NCBI GenBank assembly: GCA_023269675.1 | Contig: JAHFSX010000024.1 | Location: forward strand, 1 to 64,000 | Length of the DNA: 64,000 nt | Source of the DNA: Verrucomicrobiota bacterium | GTDB taxonomy: Bacteria; Verrucomicrobiota; Kiritimatiellia; RFP12; UBA1067 | Reading direction: 5' to 3' | Shown here: one piece after another, positions 43,481-51,220 of the stretch | Layout of the letters: every line of letters starts with the position of its first letter | Position numbering within the stretch: the first letter of the stretch is position 1 | Translations under genes and position numbers: made by a program | The notes under the pieces: model-generated | The model's database searches: none | What the model saw: the letters and a program-made list of their open reading frames with translations, nothing else | Told to the model about the DNA's origin: nothing

Positions 43481-45027
43481 GAAGCAGTCGTAGGGCTGGA
43501 CGTCTCGGACAGCCCCGCCGAGCCCGGAGGTCGCGGGCTGCCTTTCGCATGGACGATCAGGTCGTGGAAGGCGAGGGCGTGGCGCTCGGCCTCGACGCGC
43601 ACGGGATCGGCCGTGGGCGTCAGGTCGAAGCCGAGCTTGGCGAGGCGTGCGCCGCGGCCGAGCAATCCGCTGCGGGCGATTTCGATCAGGCGGGGGAAGT
43701 CCTCGAAGGCGGCGAAGTCGCCCTGCGAGACGCGGCGGGCCTCTTCGGGTGAAGGGACGAGGCCGCGGCGGGTCATCCAGGTCTCGAGCGCGTGCAGCCG
43801 GGCCTCTTCGAGGGACTGCGTGGGCGCGCCGTCGCCGCGCGGCTTCTCGTCGAGCCAGAGGGTGGTCTCCTCGCGGAGGCGGTGCTTGTCCCAGCGCGGC
43901 TGCGGGGGCACGGCCTTCTCGTTCTCGTCCCAGAAGTGCATGTCGCCCACCAGGCGGGCGGGCGCGAGCAGGCCGCGCAGGTAGTCCGAGGGCACGGCGC
44001 CGGCCGGCAGGCGGGCGAGTTCGCCGACGCGTGCGCGCAGGTCCTCGAGGCGGTGGCTGCGGCGCTCGAGTTCGCGCAGGTGGGTGTAGAGCTTGCGCCA
44101 GACGAGCAGCGCGGCGGTGTTGACGCGGGTGCAGAGCTGTTCGAGCGCGCCTTCGGCGGCGTAGAAGGCGGCGAGCCCGGCGAGGGTGCGCTCGGGATGC
44201 GGCAGGCGCGTGCGCATGAGGTGCGAGGTGGCGCGGCTCTCCTCCTCCATGAGCTCCAGGCAGGCCTGCCAGCGGCCGGCGTAGCGCGCCTGCCTTAGCT
44301 TGCTGATCTCGGGCGAGATTTCGGTGCGCAGGGTGTGAATGCGGTTGAGGAACTGCTTCAGGAAGCGTTCGAGTTCGCCGAGGATGACGCGCGCGGCGGG
44401 GGCGTCGTAGCGGCTGGCGGCGAAGCCCAGGAGCCGGATGTTGAAGTCGCCGAGCGCCGCGCTGGCGTCGTCGGTGAGCGCGCCCATGCGGGCGAGTCGG
44501 TAGAAGACGCCGCGTGCGGTCTCGTAGTCCAGTGACTCCGGTCCGGTCTTGTTGAAGAGGCGGACGGTCTCGCGCAGGGTGCCGATGAGCTCCGAGAGCA
44601 GGTCGCGGGTATCGGTGTCGCTGGGCTCGAGGTCGTCGCGGCGGCGGGCCTCGAGCCAGAGCAGGAAGGCGGCGGCCTCGTCGGAGAGGCGGTAGCGGAA
44701 TTTGCGGCGGCGGGTGTCCTTGTAGCCGCGCAGCCGCTCTTTCTCGAGGCGGTCGCTGACGAGCCCCCAGAGCAGCAGCTGGCGGATGTCCTGGTTGAAC
44801 GCGTCGTGCGTGTAGGCGCCGTCGTCCAGGCCGGCGCGGACGGCGGCGTGGAGGTCGTCGTGCAGCGGCTCCAGCTCGTGTCCGCGGCGGAAGGCGAGCA
44901 GCGCGGCGAGGATGGAGACATAGTGGACCGCGCGCTCGGAGAGCAGCAGGTTGCCGACCTCCTTGTTGCGGTTTTGGAGCAGTCCCGCCGCGTCGGGCGT
45001 CTGCGAAGCTGTCAGTTCGGAATGCAT
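43447..45027 (-). CDS. jetA: Wadjet kleisin-like subunit JetA
   Basis: 526 residues, starting at ATG 45,027. N-terminal winged helix with LLSERAVHYVSILAALLAF and THDAFNQDIRQLLLWGLVSDRL. A long helical region follows (~85-400) with TARGVFYRLARMGALTDD and LNRIHTLRTEI, as in MksF/DUF3375-like JetA. It then has a C-terminal winged helix (~430-505). JetA bridges the JetC heads. The final ~15 residues (SPTTASPSPQLLTPNS) are encoded by repeat DNA, so the native C-terminus has been replaced or extended. First gene of the defence operon; a weak promoter lies just upstream. Confidence 0.9.
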   Translation of the reverse strand: MHSELTASQTPDAAGLLQNRNKEVGNLLLSERAVHYVSILAALLAFRRGHELEPLHDDLHAAVRAGLDDGAYTHDAFNQDIRQLLLWGLVSDRLEKERLRGYKDTRRRKFRYRLSDEAAAFLLWLEARRRDDLEPSDTDTRDLLSELIGTLRETVRLFNKTGPESLDYETARGVFYRLARMGALTDDASAALGDFNIRLLGFAASRYDAPAARVILGELERFLKQFLNRIHTLRTEISPEISKLRQARYAGRWQACLELMEEESRATSHLMRTRLPHPERTLAGLAAFYAAEGALEQLCTRVNTAALLVWRKLYTHLRELERRSHRLEDLRARVGELARLPAGAVPSDYLRGLLAPARLVGDMHFWDENEKAVPPQPRWDKHRLREETTLWLDEKPRGDGAPTQSLEEARLHALETWMTRRGLVPSPEEARRVSQGDFAAFEDFPRLIEIARSGLLGRGARLAKLGFDLTPTADPVRVEAERHALAFHDLIVHAKGSPRPPGSAGLSETSSPTTASPSPQLLTPNS

Positions 45028-45042
45028 GATGAGCGTGGCCGG

Positions 45043-45072
45043 ATGATAGCAAATGCGGGGGGCGGGTGCCAG
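45043..45072 (-). promoter_or_regulatory. possible promoter of the Wadjet operon
   Basis: Minus strand CTGGCA, 18-bp spacer, TATCAT; predicted start about nine bases before the jetA ATG. No SD between them. Confidence 0.4.
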
Positions 45073-45146
45073 CGCGACTATGGAAACCGACAGGGCGGAA
45101 GGAACGGACAATGCAGAACCCCATGCGCGGGATGCGCCTGGCGCAA

Positions 45147-46631
45147 TCAGGAGGGGTCGCGGGGCATGACGGCGCGCAGGATGGCCTCGGCGAGGGTGCG
45201 GTCGATGCCGGGCACGGTCTCGATGTCTTCGAGCGAGGCGCGGGCCAGACGGTAGACCGAGCCGAAGCGCGTGAGCAGCGCGGCCTTTCTGGCGGGGCCG
45301 ATGCCGGGGATCTCGTCGAGCGCGGACTCGCGGATGACGCGGCCGCGCAGGCGGCGGTGATAGTCGAGCGCGAAGCGGTGGGCCTCGTCGCGCAGGCGGG
45401 TGAGGATCCGCAGGGCGTCCGAGTCGCGCGGCAGGAGCAGCGGCGGGCGGCCGTCGTCCAGCACGACCTCCTCCATCTCCTTGGCGAGACCGACGGACGG
45501 CACGTGGCCGAGGCCGAGGGACGCGAGGACGTCGCGCGCGGCGCGCAGCTGCGTGACGCCGCCGTCGATCAGGATCAGGCCGGGCATGGTTTTGTCCTCG
45601 TCGCGCTGGCGGGCGTAGCGGCGGCCGATGACCTCGGCCATGGAGCGCGGGTCGTCCGCGCCCTCGACGGTGCGGATGCGGAAGCGGCGGTAGAGGCGGC
45701 GGTCGGGCAGGCCGTTCACGGCGGCGACGAGGCTGGCGACCGAGTAGGTGCCGAAGAGGTTGGAGATGTCGAAGCACTCGATCAGGGCCGGCAGGGCCGG
45801 CAGGCCGATGAGGCGCTGGAGCTCGCGGAGTCCGGCGAGCGCGTCGGCGGCGTGCATCTCGGGCGTGGCGACCACGCGCGCGCGCTGTTTGACCATCTCG
45901 CGCAGGGCGATCCAGGTGTCGCGCAGGGCGGCGGCCTTCTCGAAGTCGTGCGCCGCCGCGGCGGCCTGCATCTGGGCCTTGACCTCCTCGATCACGCCGA
46001 GGCGCTCGCCGCGCAGGAAGGCGCAGGCCTCGACGAAGCGCGCGCGGTAGTCCTCGGGCGAGATGCGGCCCACGCAGGGGGCGGAGCAGAAGCGGATGAT
46101 GTCGTTGATGCAGTGCTTGTAGGTTTCGGCGTCGGGGCGAATGGGCTTGCACTTGCGCAGGCCGTAGCGCTTCTCGGTGAAGTCGAGCACGGAGCGCACC
46201 ACGGCCGCGGAGGGGAACGGGCCGAAGTAGAGGGCGTTGTCGTCGCGCACGATGCGGCAGGTGGTGAGGCGCGGCACGGGGTCGTGCGGGTCGGTGCGCA
46301 GGGCGAGGTAGCGCTTGTCGTCGCGCAGGACGATGTTGAAGCGCGGGCGGTACTGCTTGATGAGGGTGCTCTCGGTGAGGAGCGCCTCGGTCTCGTTGCG
46401 CACAATGATGACCTCGAGGTCGGCGACGCTGTTGATCATGCTGCGCATCTTCGGGGGGGCGTCGCGCAGGGTGGCGGGGCGGAAGTAGCTCTGCACGCGG
46501 CGGCGCAGCGAGACGGCCTTGCCGACGTAGATGATCGTGCCCTTGCGGTCGCGCATCAGGTAGCAGCCGGGCTTGTCGGGCAGGCCGGCGAGTTTTTCGC
46601 GGAGCAGGGGGGAGTGGGACGGATTGGACAT
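45147..46631 (-). CDS. uvrC: UvrC excinuclease subunit, shortened form
   Basis: 494 residues, against ~600 usually. GIY-YIG nuclease at 14-95 (KPGCYLMRDRKGTIIYVGKA), a cysteine-rich stretch (CKPI, FCSAPCVGRI), UVR helix pair at ~213-250 that binds UvrB, then the RNase-H-like nuclease with Asp288 (IECFDIS), Asp356 (LILIDGG) and His418 (RDEAHRF), and C-terminal double HhH at ~437-490 (LDEIPGIGPARKA, ETVPGIDRTL). The ~110 residues that usually join the UVR motif to the RNase-H core (with the VxVxFxRGG strand) are missing, though both nuclease sites are intact. Eight bases separate it from the ABC transporter stop. The ATG lies in a 17-bp palindrome. Confidence 0.92.
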   Translation of the reverse strand: MSNPSHSPLLREKLAGLPDKPGCYLMRDRKGTIIYVGKAVSLRRRVQSYFRPATLRDAPPKMRSMINSVADLEVIIVRNETEALLTESTLIKQYRPRFNIVLRDDKRYLALRTDPHDPVPRLTTCRIVRDDNALYFGPFPSAAVVRSVLDFTEKRYGLRKCKPIRPDAETYKHCINDIIRFCSAPCVGRISPEDYRARFVEACAFLRGERLGVIEEVKAQMQAAAAAHDFEKAAALRDTWIALREMVKQRARVVATPEMHAADALAGLRELQRLIGLPALPALIECFDISNLFGTYSVASLVAAVNGLPDRRLYRRFRIRTVEGADDPRSMAEVIGRRYARQRDEDKTMPGLILIDGGVTQLRAARDVLASLGLGHVPSVGLAKEMEEVVLDDGRPPLLLPRDSDALRILTRLRDEAHRFALDYHRRLRGRVIRESALDEIPGIGPARKAALLTRFGSVYRLARASLEDIETVPGIDRTLAEAILRAVMPRDPS

Positions 46632-46645
46632 ATAGGACCTATATG
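46629..46645. promoter_or_regulatory. 17-bp palindrome spanning the uvrC start codon
   Basis: CATATAGGACCTATATG: 8-bp arms around one base. It overlaps the uvrC ATG and the stop of the upstream ABC gene. It could be an operator or a mini-repeat copy. Confidence 0.45.
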
Positions 46646-48477
46646 ACCGATTGGGCCGATTCAAAGAGGGTGGTGTAGCGCGGGTCGGCGGCGAGGGCGG
46701 CGGGGGGCGCGTCGGCGGCGAGGGCGCCGCCGTCGAGCAGGAGCACGCGGTCGGCCATGCCTGCGGTGAGGTGGCGGTGGCTGGCGAAGAGGGCGATCTT
46801 GCCGCGGCTGAGGCGGGTGATGGTCTCGAGCGTCTCGCGCTGGGCCTGGCCGTCGAGGGCGCTGGTGGGCTCGTCGAGGATGTAGAGGCTGGCGGGGCGC
46901 AGGAAGGCGCGGGCGAGGGCGATCTTCTGCCACTGGCCGATGCTGGGCTCGATGCCGTCGTGGAGCCAGCGGCCGAGGCGGGTCTCAAGGCCGCGGGGCC
47001 AGGCGGCGAGGAGGGGGGCCATGCCCGCGTCGCGGGCGGCGCGCTCGATCGCGGGGGAGCCGGGCGGGGTCTGGGGATGGCCGATCCAGATGTTCTCGGC
47101 GGCGGTGAACTGGTAGTGGTTGAAGTCCTGGAAGAGCGCGCCGATGCGGGAGCGCCAGGCGGCGGGGTCGAGGTCGCGCAGGTCGGTCCCGTCGACGAGG
47201 ATGCGGCCCGCGTCGGGGTCGTAGAGGCGGCAGAGGAGCTTGACGAGGGTGGATTTGCCCGCGCCGTTCGCGCCCGCGAGCACGACGCGCTCGCCGGGGC
47301 GGAGGGTGAACGAGAGGTCGCGCAGGGCGGGCCGGGCCGCGCCGGGGTAGGTGAAGGCGACGTTCTCGAAGGTGATGCCGCGCGCGATCGGGTCGGGCAC
47401 GGGCTGGGGGTGGGCGGGCGCGGCGAGGCGGGCGGGCTCGCGCAGGAGCTCCTCGAAGCTCTGCAGGAAAAGGGCGTCCTCGAAGAGGGAGGCGACGGCG
47501 TTGAGCAGCGAGGTGATGGCGCCCTGGCCGCGCTGGACGGTCTGGACGCAGAGCACGAGCGCGCCGACGGTGACGGCGCCGCCGATCAGCCGCCCGGTCA
47601 TCCAGAGCAGGATCAGGCCGGTGACCAGCAGGCCGATGAAGAGGCCGGCGGCCTCGCGCGTGAGGACGTAGCGGCGCCAGGCGACCCGCTCCTCCTTAAG
47701 CTTCGCGCGCGCGGCGGCGAAGCGCGTGCGGCAGAAGTCGCCGTGGCCGTAGAGGCGGATCTCCTTGGCGCCGGCGTTCTCGGTCATGATGGCGTGGAAG
47801 TAGGAGGCCTCGCGCTCGAGGGGGGTGAGGCTTTTGCGCCAGTCGTAGAAGCGGCGGGTGCGGTCGAGTTTGAAGAGCAGGACGGGGAGCGCGGCGAGCA
47901 GCAGCAGGGGCGGCAGCAGCGCGCTGAAGCCGGCGAGGATGATCAGGATGCCGACGAGGCCGGTGAGGCTGTAGAGGAGCTGGCCCAGTCCGGTCAGGAC
48001 GCGCACCGGGCGGGACAGCGCCTGCTCGCGGGCCATGTAGAGGCGGTTCTGGTCGTCCGGGTTCTCGAAGAAGGCGTAGTCGGCGCGCAGCAGGGTGTCG
48101 TGGAGCAGGTCGTAGACGCGGTCGGTGACGGCGAGGGAGTGGAACTCCGCGACCCAGTTGACGAGCAGGCGGGCGCAGGCGGTGAGGAAGAGGCAGGCGG
48201 CGCCGAAGAAGAGCCAGAGGACGAGGGTGCGGAAGTCGGGGTCGCTGGCGAAGAGGTCGGCGGCGGCCGTGAGCGAGAAGGGCGCGCGCGGGGCGGTGTG
48301 GAAGAGCCGGGTGGCGCCGTCGATGGCGTGTTTGAGGGCGAGGAGCGCGCCGAGGGGCAGGAGCGCCTGGAGCACGGTGAGCGCCGCGTGCCCGGCGGCG
48401 AGGCGGCGGTCGCTGAGCCAGATCAGGCGGACCGCCCGCGAGAGGGTGGCCGAGAGGATGGAAAAACGGCGCGTCAT
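46639..48477 (-). CDS. ABC exporter, fused membrane and ATPase domains
   Basis: 612 residues. Six membrane segments within ~1-320 (LTVLQALLPLGALLAL, LVLWLFFGAACLFLTACA, LTGLVGILIILAGFSALLPPLLLLAALPVLLF, AAGLFIGLLVTGLILLWM). The nucleotide-binding domain (~365-600) has Walker A GANGAGKS, Walker B LYILDEPTSALD and H-loop FASHR. The signature is PSIGQWQKIALARA, so the usual LSGGQ reads SIGQW. The layout fits type I exporters for lipids, peptides or drugs; substrate unknown. No SD; a promoter at 48,489-48,518 predicts a start about five bases before the ATG. It is followed directly by uvrC. Confidence 0.88.
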   Translation of the reverse strand: MTRRFSILSATLSRAVRLIWLSDRRLAAGHAALTVLQALLPLGALLALKHAIDGATRLFHTAPRAPFSLTAAADLFASDPDFRTLVLWLFFGAACLFLTACARLLVNWVAEFHSLAVTDRVYDLLHDTLLRADYAFFENPDDQNRLYMAREQALSRPVRVLTGLGQLLYSLTGLVGILIILAGFSALLPPLLLLAALPVLLFKLDRTRRFYDWRKSLTPLEREASYFHAIMTENAGAKEIRLYGHGDFCRTRFAAARAKLKEERVAWRRYVLTREAAGLFIGLLVTGLILLWMTGRLIGGAVTVGALVLCVQTVQRGQGAITSLLNAVASLFEDALFLQSFEELLREPARLAAPAHPQPVPDPIARGITFENVAFTYPGAARPALRDLSFTLRPGERVVLAGANGAGKSTLVKLLCRLYDPDAGRILVDGTDLRDLDPAAWRSRIGALFQDFNHYQFTAAENIWIGHPQTPPGSPAIERAARDAGMAPLLAAWPRGLETRLGRWLHDGIEPSIGQWQKIALARAFLRPASLYILDEPTSALDGQAQRETLETITRLSRGKIALFASHRHLTAGMADRVLLLDGGALAADAPPAALAADPRYTTLFESAQSVI

Positions 48478-48488
48478 AAGTGGTTGTT

Positions 48489-48518
48489 ATTAAAGCACAG
48501 ATGGGCGCGAGGTTACAA
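48489..48518 (-). promoter_or_regulatory. sigma-70-type promoter for the ABC exporter
   Basis: Minus strand TTGTAA, 18-bp spacer, TTTAAT; predicted start near 48,482 gives an almost leaderless mRNA. Confidence 0.5.
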
Positions 48519-48650
48519 GTTGCAGTCTCAAAGTTATGGGTTGCCGCGCGGCCCCCGGACGTTGCAGGTTGGGAAAAAAAGCGGTTTACCTTTCCGGGGG
48601 GTTTAGGTAAGCTATTGCCGTTTTGCATAATGTCGTGAAAGGGATTGCTT

Positions 48651-49400
48651 TTGGAAACGCAACGGTGTGGCAGCGTCAAGTATAAACGGATTTTGCTGAA
48701 GCTGAGCGGCGAGGTGTTGCGTAACCGGTCTTCGGGCGAGTGCCTTGATCCGGACATTTTGGCTTCCATGGCGCGGCGCGTGGCGCGGATCAACGAGTTG
48801 GGCGTGCAGATCGGCATCGTTCTGGGCGGCGGGAACATCTTCCGCGGGCTCAAGGGCGAGGCCAAGGGCGTGAACCGCACCATCGGCGACAACATGGGCA
48901 TGCTGGCCACGATCATCAACGGCTTGGCCATGCAGAACGCGCTGGAGCACTTGGGTTTGGAGACGCGCCTGCAGACGGCGATCGAGATGCACCAGGTGGC
49001 GGAGCCGTTCATTCAGCGCAAGGCTTTGCGTCATCTGGAGAAGGGGCGCGTGGTGATTTTCGCGGGCGGCACCGGAAACCCGTACTTCAGCACGGACTCG
49101 GCGGCGGCGCTGCGGGCGAGCGAGATCGGCGCGGAGGTGCTGCTCAAGGCCACCAATGTGGACGGCATCTACACGGCGGATCCGAACCTGGATCCGAGCG
49201 CGACACGCTACGACAAGGTGTCCTACGAGGATGCGCTGCACAAGCGGCTGAAGGTGATGGATTCGGCGGCGTTCGCGCTGTGCATGGACAACCGGATACC
49301 GATCGTGGTTTTCGACTTTTTCGATGAGAGCGCGTTGGAGCGGATCGTGTGTGGCGAGACCCTCGGCACCCTGGTCGGCGACAAAACGTGCCTCGGGTGA
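48651..49400 (+). CDS. pyrH: UMP kinase
   Basis: 249 residues from a TTG at 48,651, chosen because AAAGGG lies seven bases upstream; the TTG at 48,645 is too close to it. Hexameric amino-acid-kinase fold enzyme: KRILLKLSGEVL, GVQIGIVLGGGNIFRG, NRTIGDNMGMLATIING, VVIFAGGTGNPYFSTDSAAALRA, LLKATNVDGIYTADP. It phosphorylates UMP to UDP and is essential for pyrimidine nucleotide supply. It forms an operon with frr, as in most bacteria. Confidence 0.95.
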   Translation: METQRCGSVKYKRILLKLSGEVLRNRSSGECLDPDILASMARRVARINELGVQIGIVLGGGNIFRGLKGEAKGVNRTIGDNMGMLATIINGLAMQNALEHLGLETRLQTAIEMHQVAEPFIQRKALRHLEKGRVVIFAGGTGNPYFSTDSAAALRASEIGAEVLLKATNVDGIYTADPNLDPSATRYDKVSYEDALHKRLKVMDSAAFALCMDNRIPIVVFDFFDESALERIVCGETLGTLVGDKTCLG

Positions 49401-49440
49401 CGGGTGCGGCGCCGCGGTGCCGCGGCTTAGGAGAGGTGTG

Positions 49441-50004
49441 ATGCATACAGTGGATGATGTGCTTTTGGACGCCATCGAGAAGATGGACAACACGGCCAAG
49501 GTGTTGAAAGACCAGTTTTCGGGACTGCGCACCGGCAAGGCCTCGCCCGCGCTGGTCGACGGTGTGCAGGTGATGTACTACGGCGCGCCGACGCGCTTGC
49601 GCGACATCGCCAATATTTCGACGCCCGAGCCGCGGCTGATCGTGATCAGCCCGTACGACCCGACCGCTTTGCCGGAGATCGAGAAGGCGATTCTGGCGGC
49701 CAACCTCGGCGTGACGCCGCGAAATGACGGCCGCGTGATCCGCGTGCCGATTCCCGAGCTGAACGAGGAGCGCCGCAAAGAGATCGTCAAAGTGGCCAAG
49801 CGCCAGTCCGAAGAGTCGCGCATCGCGGTGCGCAACGTGCGCCGCGACGCGAACGAGATGGTCAAGGCTTTGCAGAAGGACGGCAAGATCACGGAAGACG
49901 AGCGGGACCGCGGACTGGACGAGGTCCAGAAGGCGACGGACACGCACATTGCCAAGATCGATAGCGAACTGAAACACAAAGAAGCGGAAGTGATGGCCGT
50001 TTAA
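49441..50004 (+). CDS. frr: ribosome recycling factor
   Basis: 187 residues; start at 49,441 after AGGAGAGG. MDNTAKVLKDQFSGLRTGKASPALVDGVQVMYYG, ISPYDPTALPEIEKAILAANLGVTP, RVIRVPIPELNEERRKEIVK and RNVRRDANEMVKALQKDGKITEDE are the full RRF signature. It splits post-termination ribosomes together with EF-G. It follows pyrH by 40 bases. Confidence 0.97.
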   Translation: MHTVDDVLLDAIEKMDNTAKVLKDQFSGLRTGKASPALVDGVQVMYYGAPTRLRDIANISTPEPRLIVISPYDPTALPEIEKAILAANLGVTPRNDGRVIRVPIPELNEERRKEIVKVAKRQSEESRIAVRNVRRDANEMVKALQKDGKITEDERDRGLDEVQKATDTHIAKIDSELKHKEAEVMAV

Positions 50005-50037
50005 GACGGCTGTTTAAGCGAGACGGAGGCACGAGTT

Positions 50038-51123
50038 ATGGCCGATCAGGATCAGGTTCCCCAGGGAGCGATTCCCCCGAAAGTGACACCCTTTGCCAAG
50101 CCGGAAGGCGCTTCGCCGATCACGCCGGTCACGCCGGTCGTGCCGGGCGCGCCGCGTCCGATCACGGTCCGTCTGCGGCCTGCCACGGCGGCGCCCACCG
50201 GGACGATTGCGCCCGCCGCGCCGGCAGTCGGCATTCCCACGCCCCCCGCCGCGAATCCGCGCTCCACGGCGCGCGTGCCGGTTCCCGAGGCGGTCGCCGC
50301 CGCGCCGGTGGCGCCTGCCGCCGCGCCCGCTACGGTGCGCCTGCGTCCCGTGACGGTGGGTGGCGGCGCTGCCGCGCCCGTGGCGCCTCGTGCGGCGGTC
50401 TTCACCGCGCCGAGCGCGACGCAGTCGATCGCGCCGGTGCCGATGCCCTTGCCTACCGCTTCGACGCAGGCGATCGCGCCCATGAACCCGCCGTCCGCGG
50501 CGATTCCCCTGCAGCCGCAGCATCCGCCCACGCCGGGCTCCAACCCGTTGCCGGAAGGGATCAAGCCTCCCTCGGGCGCGCAGGTGCAGGCCGCCAAATC
50601 CAAGACCTCGCGCATCTCGCTGGACTCCGCCATCGGTGTGGCGCCCATGACGCCCATGGGCTCCGAGCCCAAGACGATCCGCCTGAAACGGCCGACGGAC
50701 CTGGCTGCCCCGGCGGCCAAGGCCGCGACCTCGACGATCCGGCAGACCTCGCGCATTCCGGACGCCGCCATGCCGACCGCGTCGGAGGCCTCCGAGGCGG
50801 CCTCGGTGACACAGAAGAAGACTCTGAAGATCAAGCGTCCGGGTGTGAAAGAGGAAGGTGCCCCCGAGGGTGCCGGCGTGGCCGGCGAGGCCTTTCCCGA
50901 GGGCGTGACGATGACGCCGATCGCCGCGCTGGACCATCCGGTGAAGCCGGAGTCTTCGGTCTTCACCGCCGTTGCGGTGTTCGCCGCTACGGCCGCGGCG
51001 GTCCTGTTGCTGCTGTTGACGCTCTGCCTGGGCGCGCATGCGATGGGTCCGGTGGCGGGCAAGAACGCGTTGGCCTCCATCAAGGGGCCTGAGCTGCCCT
51101 GGCCCGGGCGCATTGCCGACTGA
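50038..51123 (+). CDS. Pro/Ala-rich protein with C-terminal membrane anchor, function unknown
   Basis: 361 residues. Residues 1-300 are low-complexity Pro/Ala sequence carrying short basic motifs that recur at intervals: ITVRLRPAT, TVRLRPVTV, TSRISLDSAIG, KTIRLKRPT, IRQTSRIPDA, TLKIKRPG. Residues ~309-332 form one membrane helix (VAVFAATAAAVLLLLLTLCLG), followed by a short tail. I recognise no domain. The layout (long disordered cytoplasmic region with repeated Leu/Arg motifs plus one anchor) suggests a scaffold that recruits partners, but that is inference. It follows frr by 33 bases and ends at a strong terminator, so it belongs to the pyrH-frr operon. Confidence 0.75.
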   Translation: MADQDQVPQGAIPPKVTPFAKPEGASPITPVTPVVPGAPRPITVRLRPATAAPTGTIAPAAPAVGIPTPPAANPRSTARVPVPEAVAAAPVAPAAAPATVRLRPVTVGGGAAAPVAPRAAVFTAPSATQSIAPVPMPLPTASTQAIAPMNPPSAAIPLQPQHPPTPGSNPLPEGIKPPSGAQVQAAKSKTSRISLDSAIGVAPMTPMGSEPKTIRLKRPTDLAAPAAKAATSTIRQTSRIPDAAMPTASEASEAASVTQKKTLKIKRPGVKEEGAPEGAGVAGEAFPEGVTMTPIAALDHPVKPESSVFTAVAVFAATAAAVLLLLLTLCLGAHAMGPVAGKNALASIKGPELPWPGRIAD

Positions 51124-51135
51124 TGCGCGTCGTTG

Positions 51136-51174
51136 AAAAAGGCCGCCGGGCGACCGGCGGCCTTTTTGTTTTTC
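51136..51174 (+). terminator. strong intrinsic terminator of the pyrH operon
   Basis: A perfect 14-bp stem (51,136-51,149 with 51,154-51,167, core GGCCGCCGG/CCGGCGGCC) with a four-base loop followed by TTTTTGTTTTT. Confidence 0.92.
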
Positions 51175-51184
51175 AGCAGAGCCT

Positions 51185-51213
51185 TTGACGCGGGGGGCCC
51201 GATCCGTTAAAAT
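51185..51213 (+). promoter_or_regulatory. sigma-70 promoter of the ABC-2 export operon
   Basis: TTGACG, 17-bp spacer, TAAAAT, both five of six. The predicted start falls at about 51,220, so the ATG at 51,221 would be leaderless and the ATG at 51,212 (inside the -10 box) is not usable from this promoter. Confidence 0.65.
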
Positions 51214-51220
51214 GCGACAC

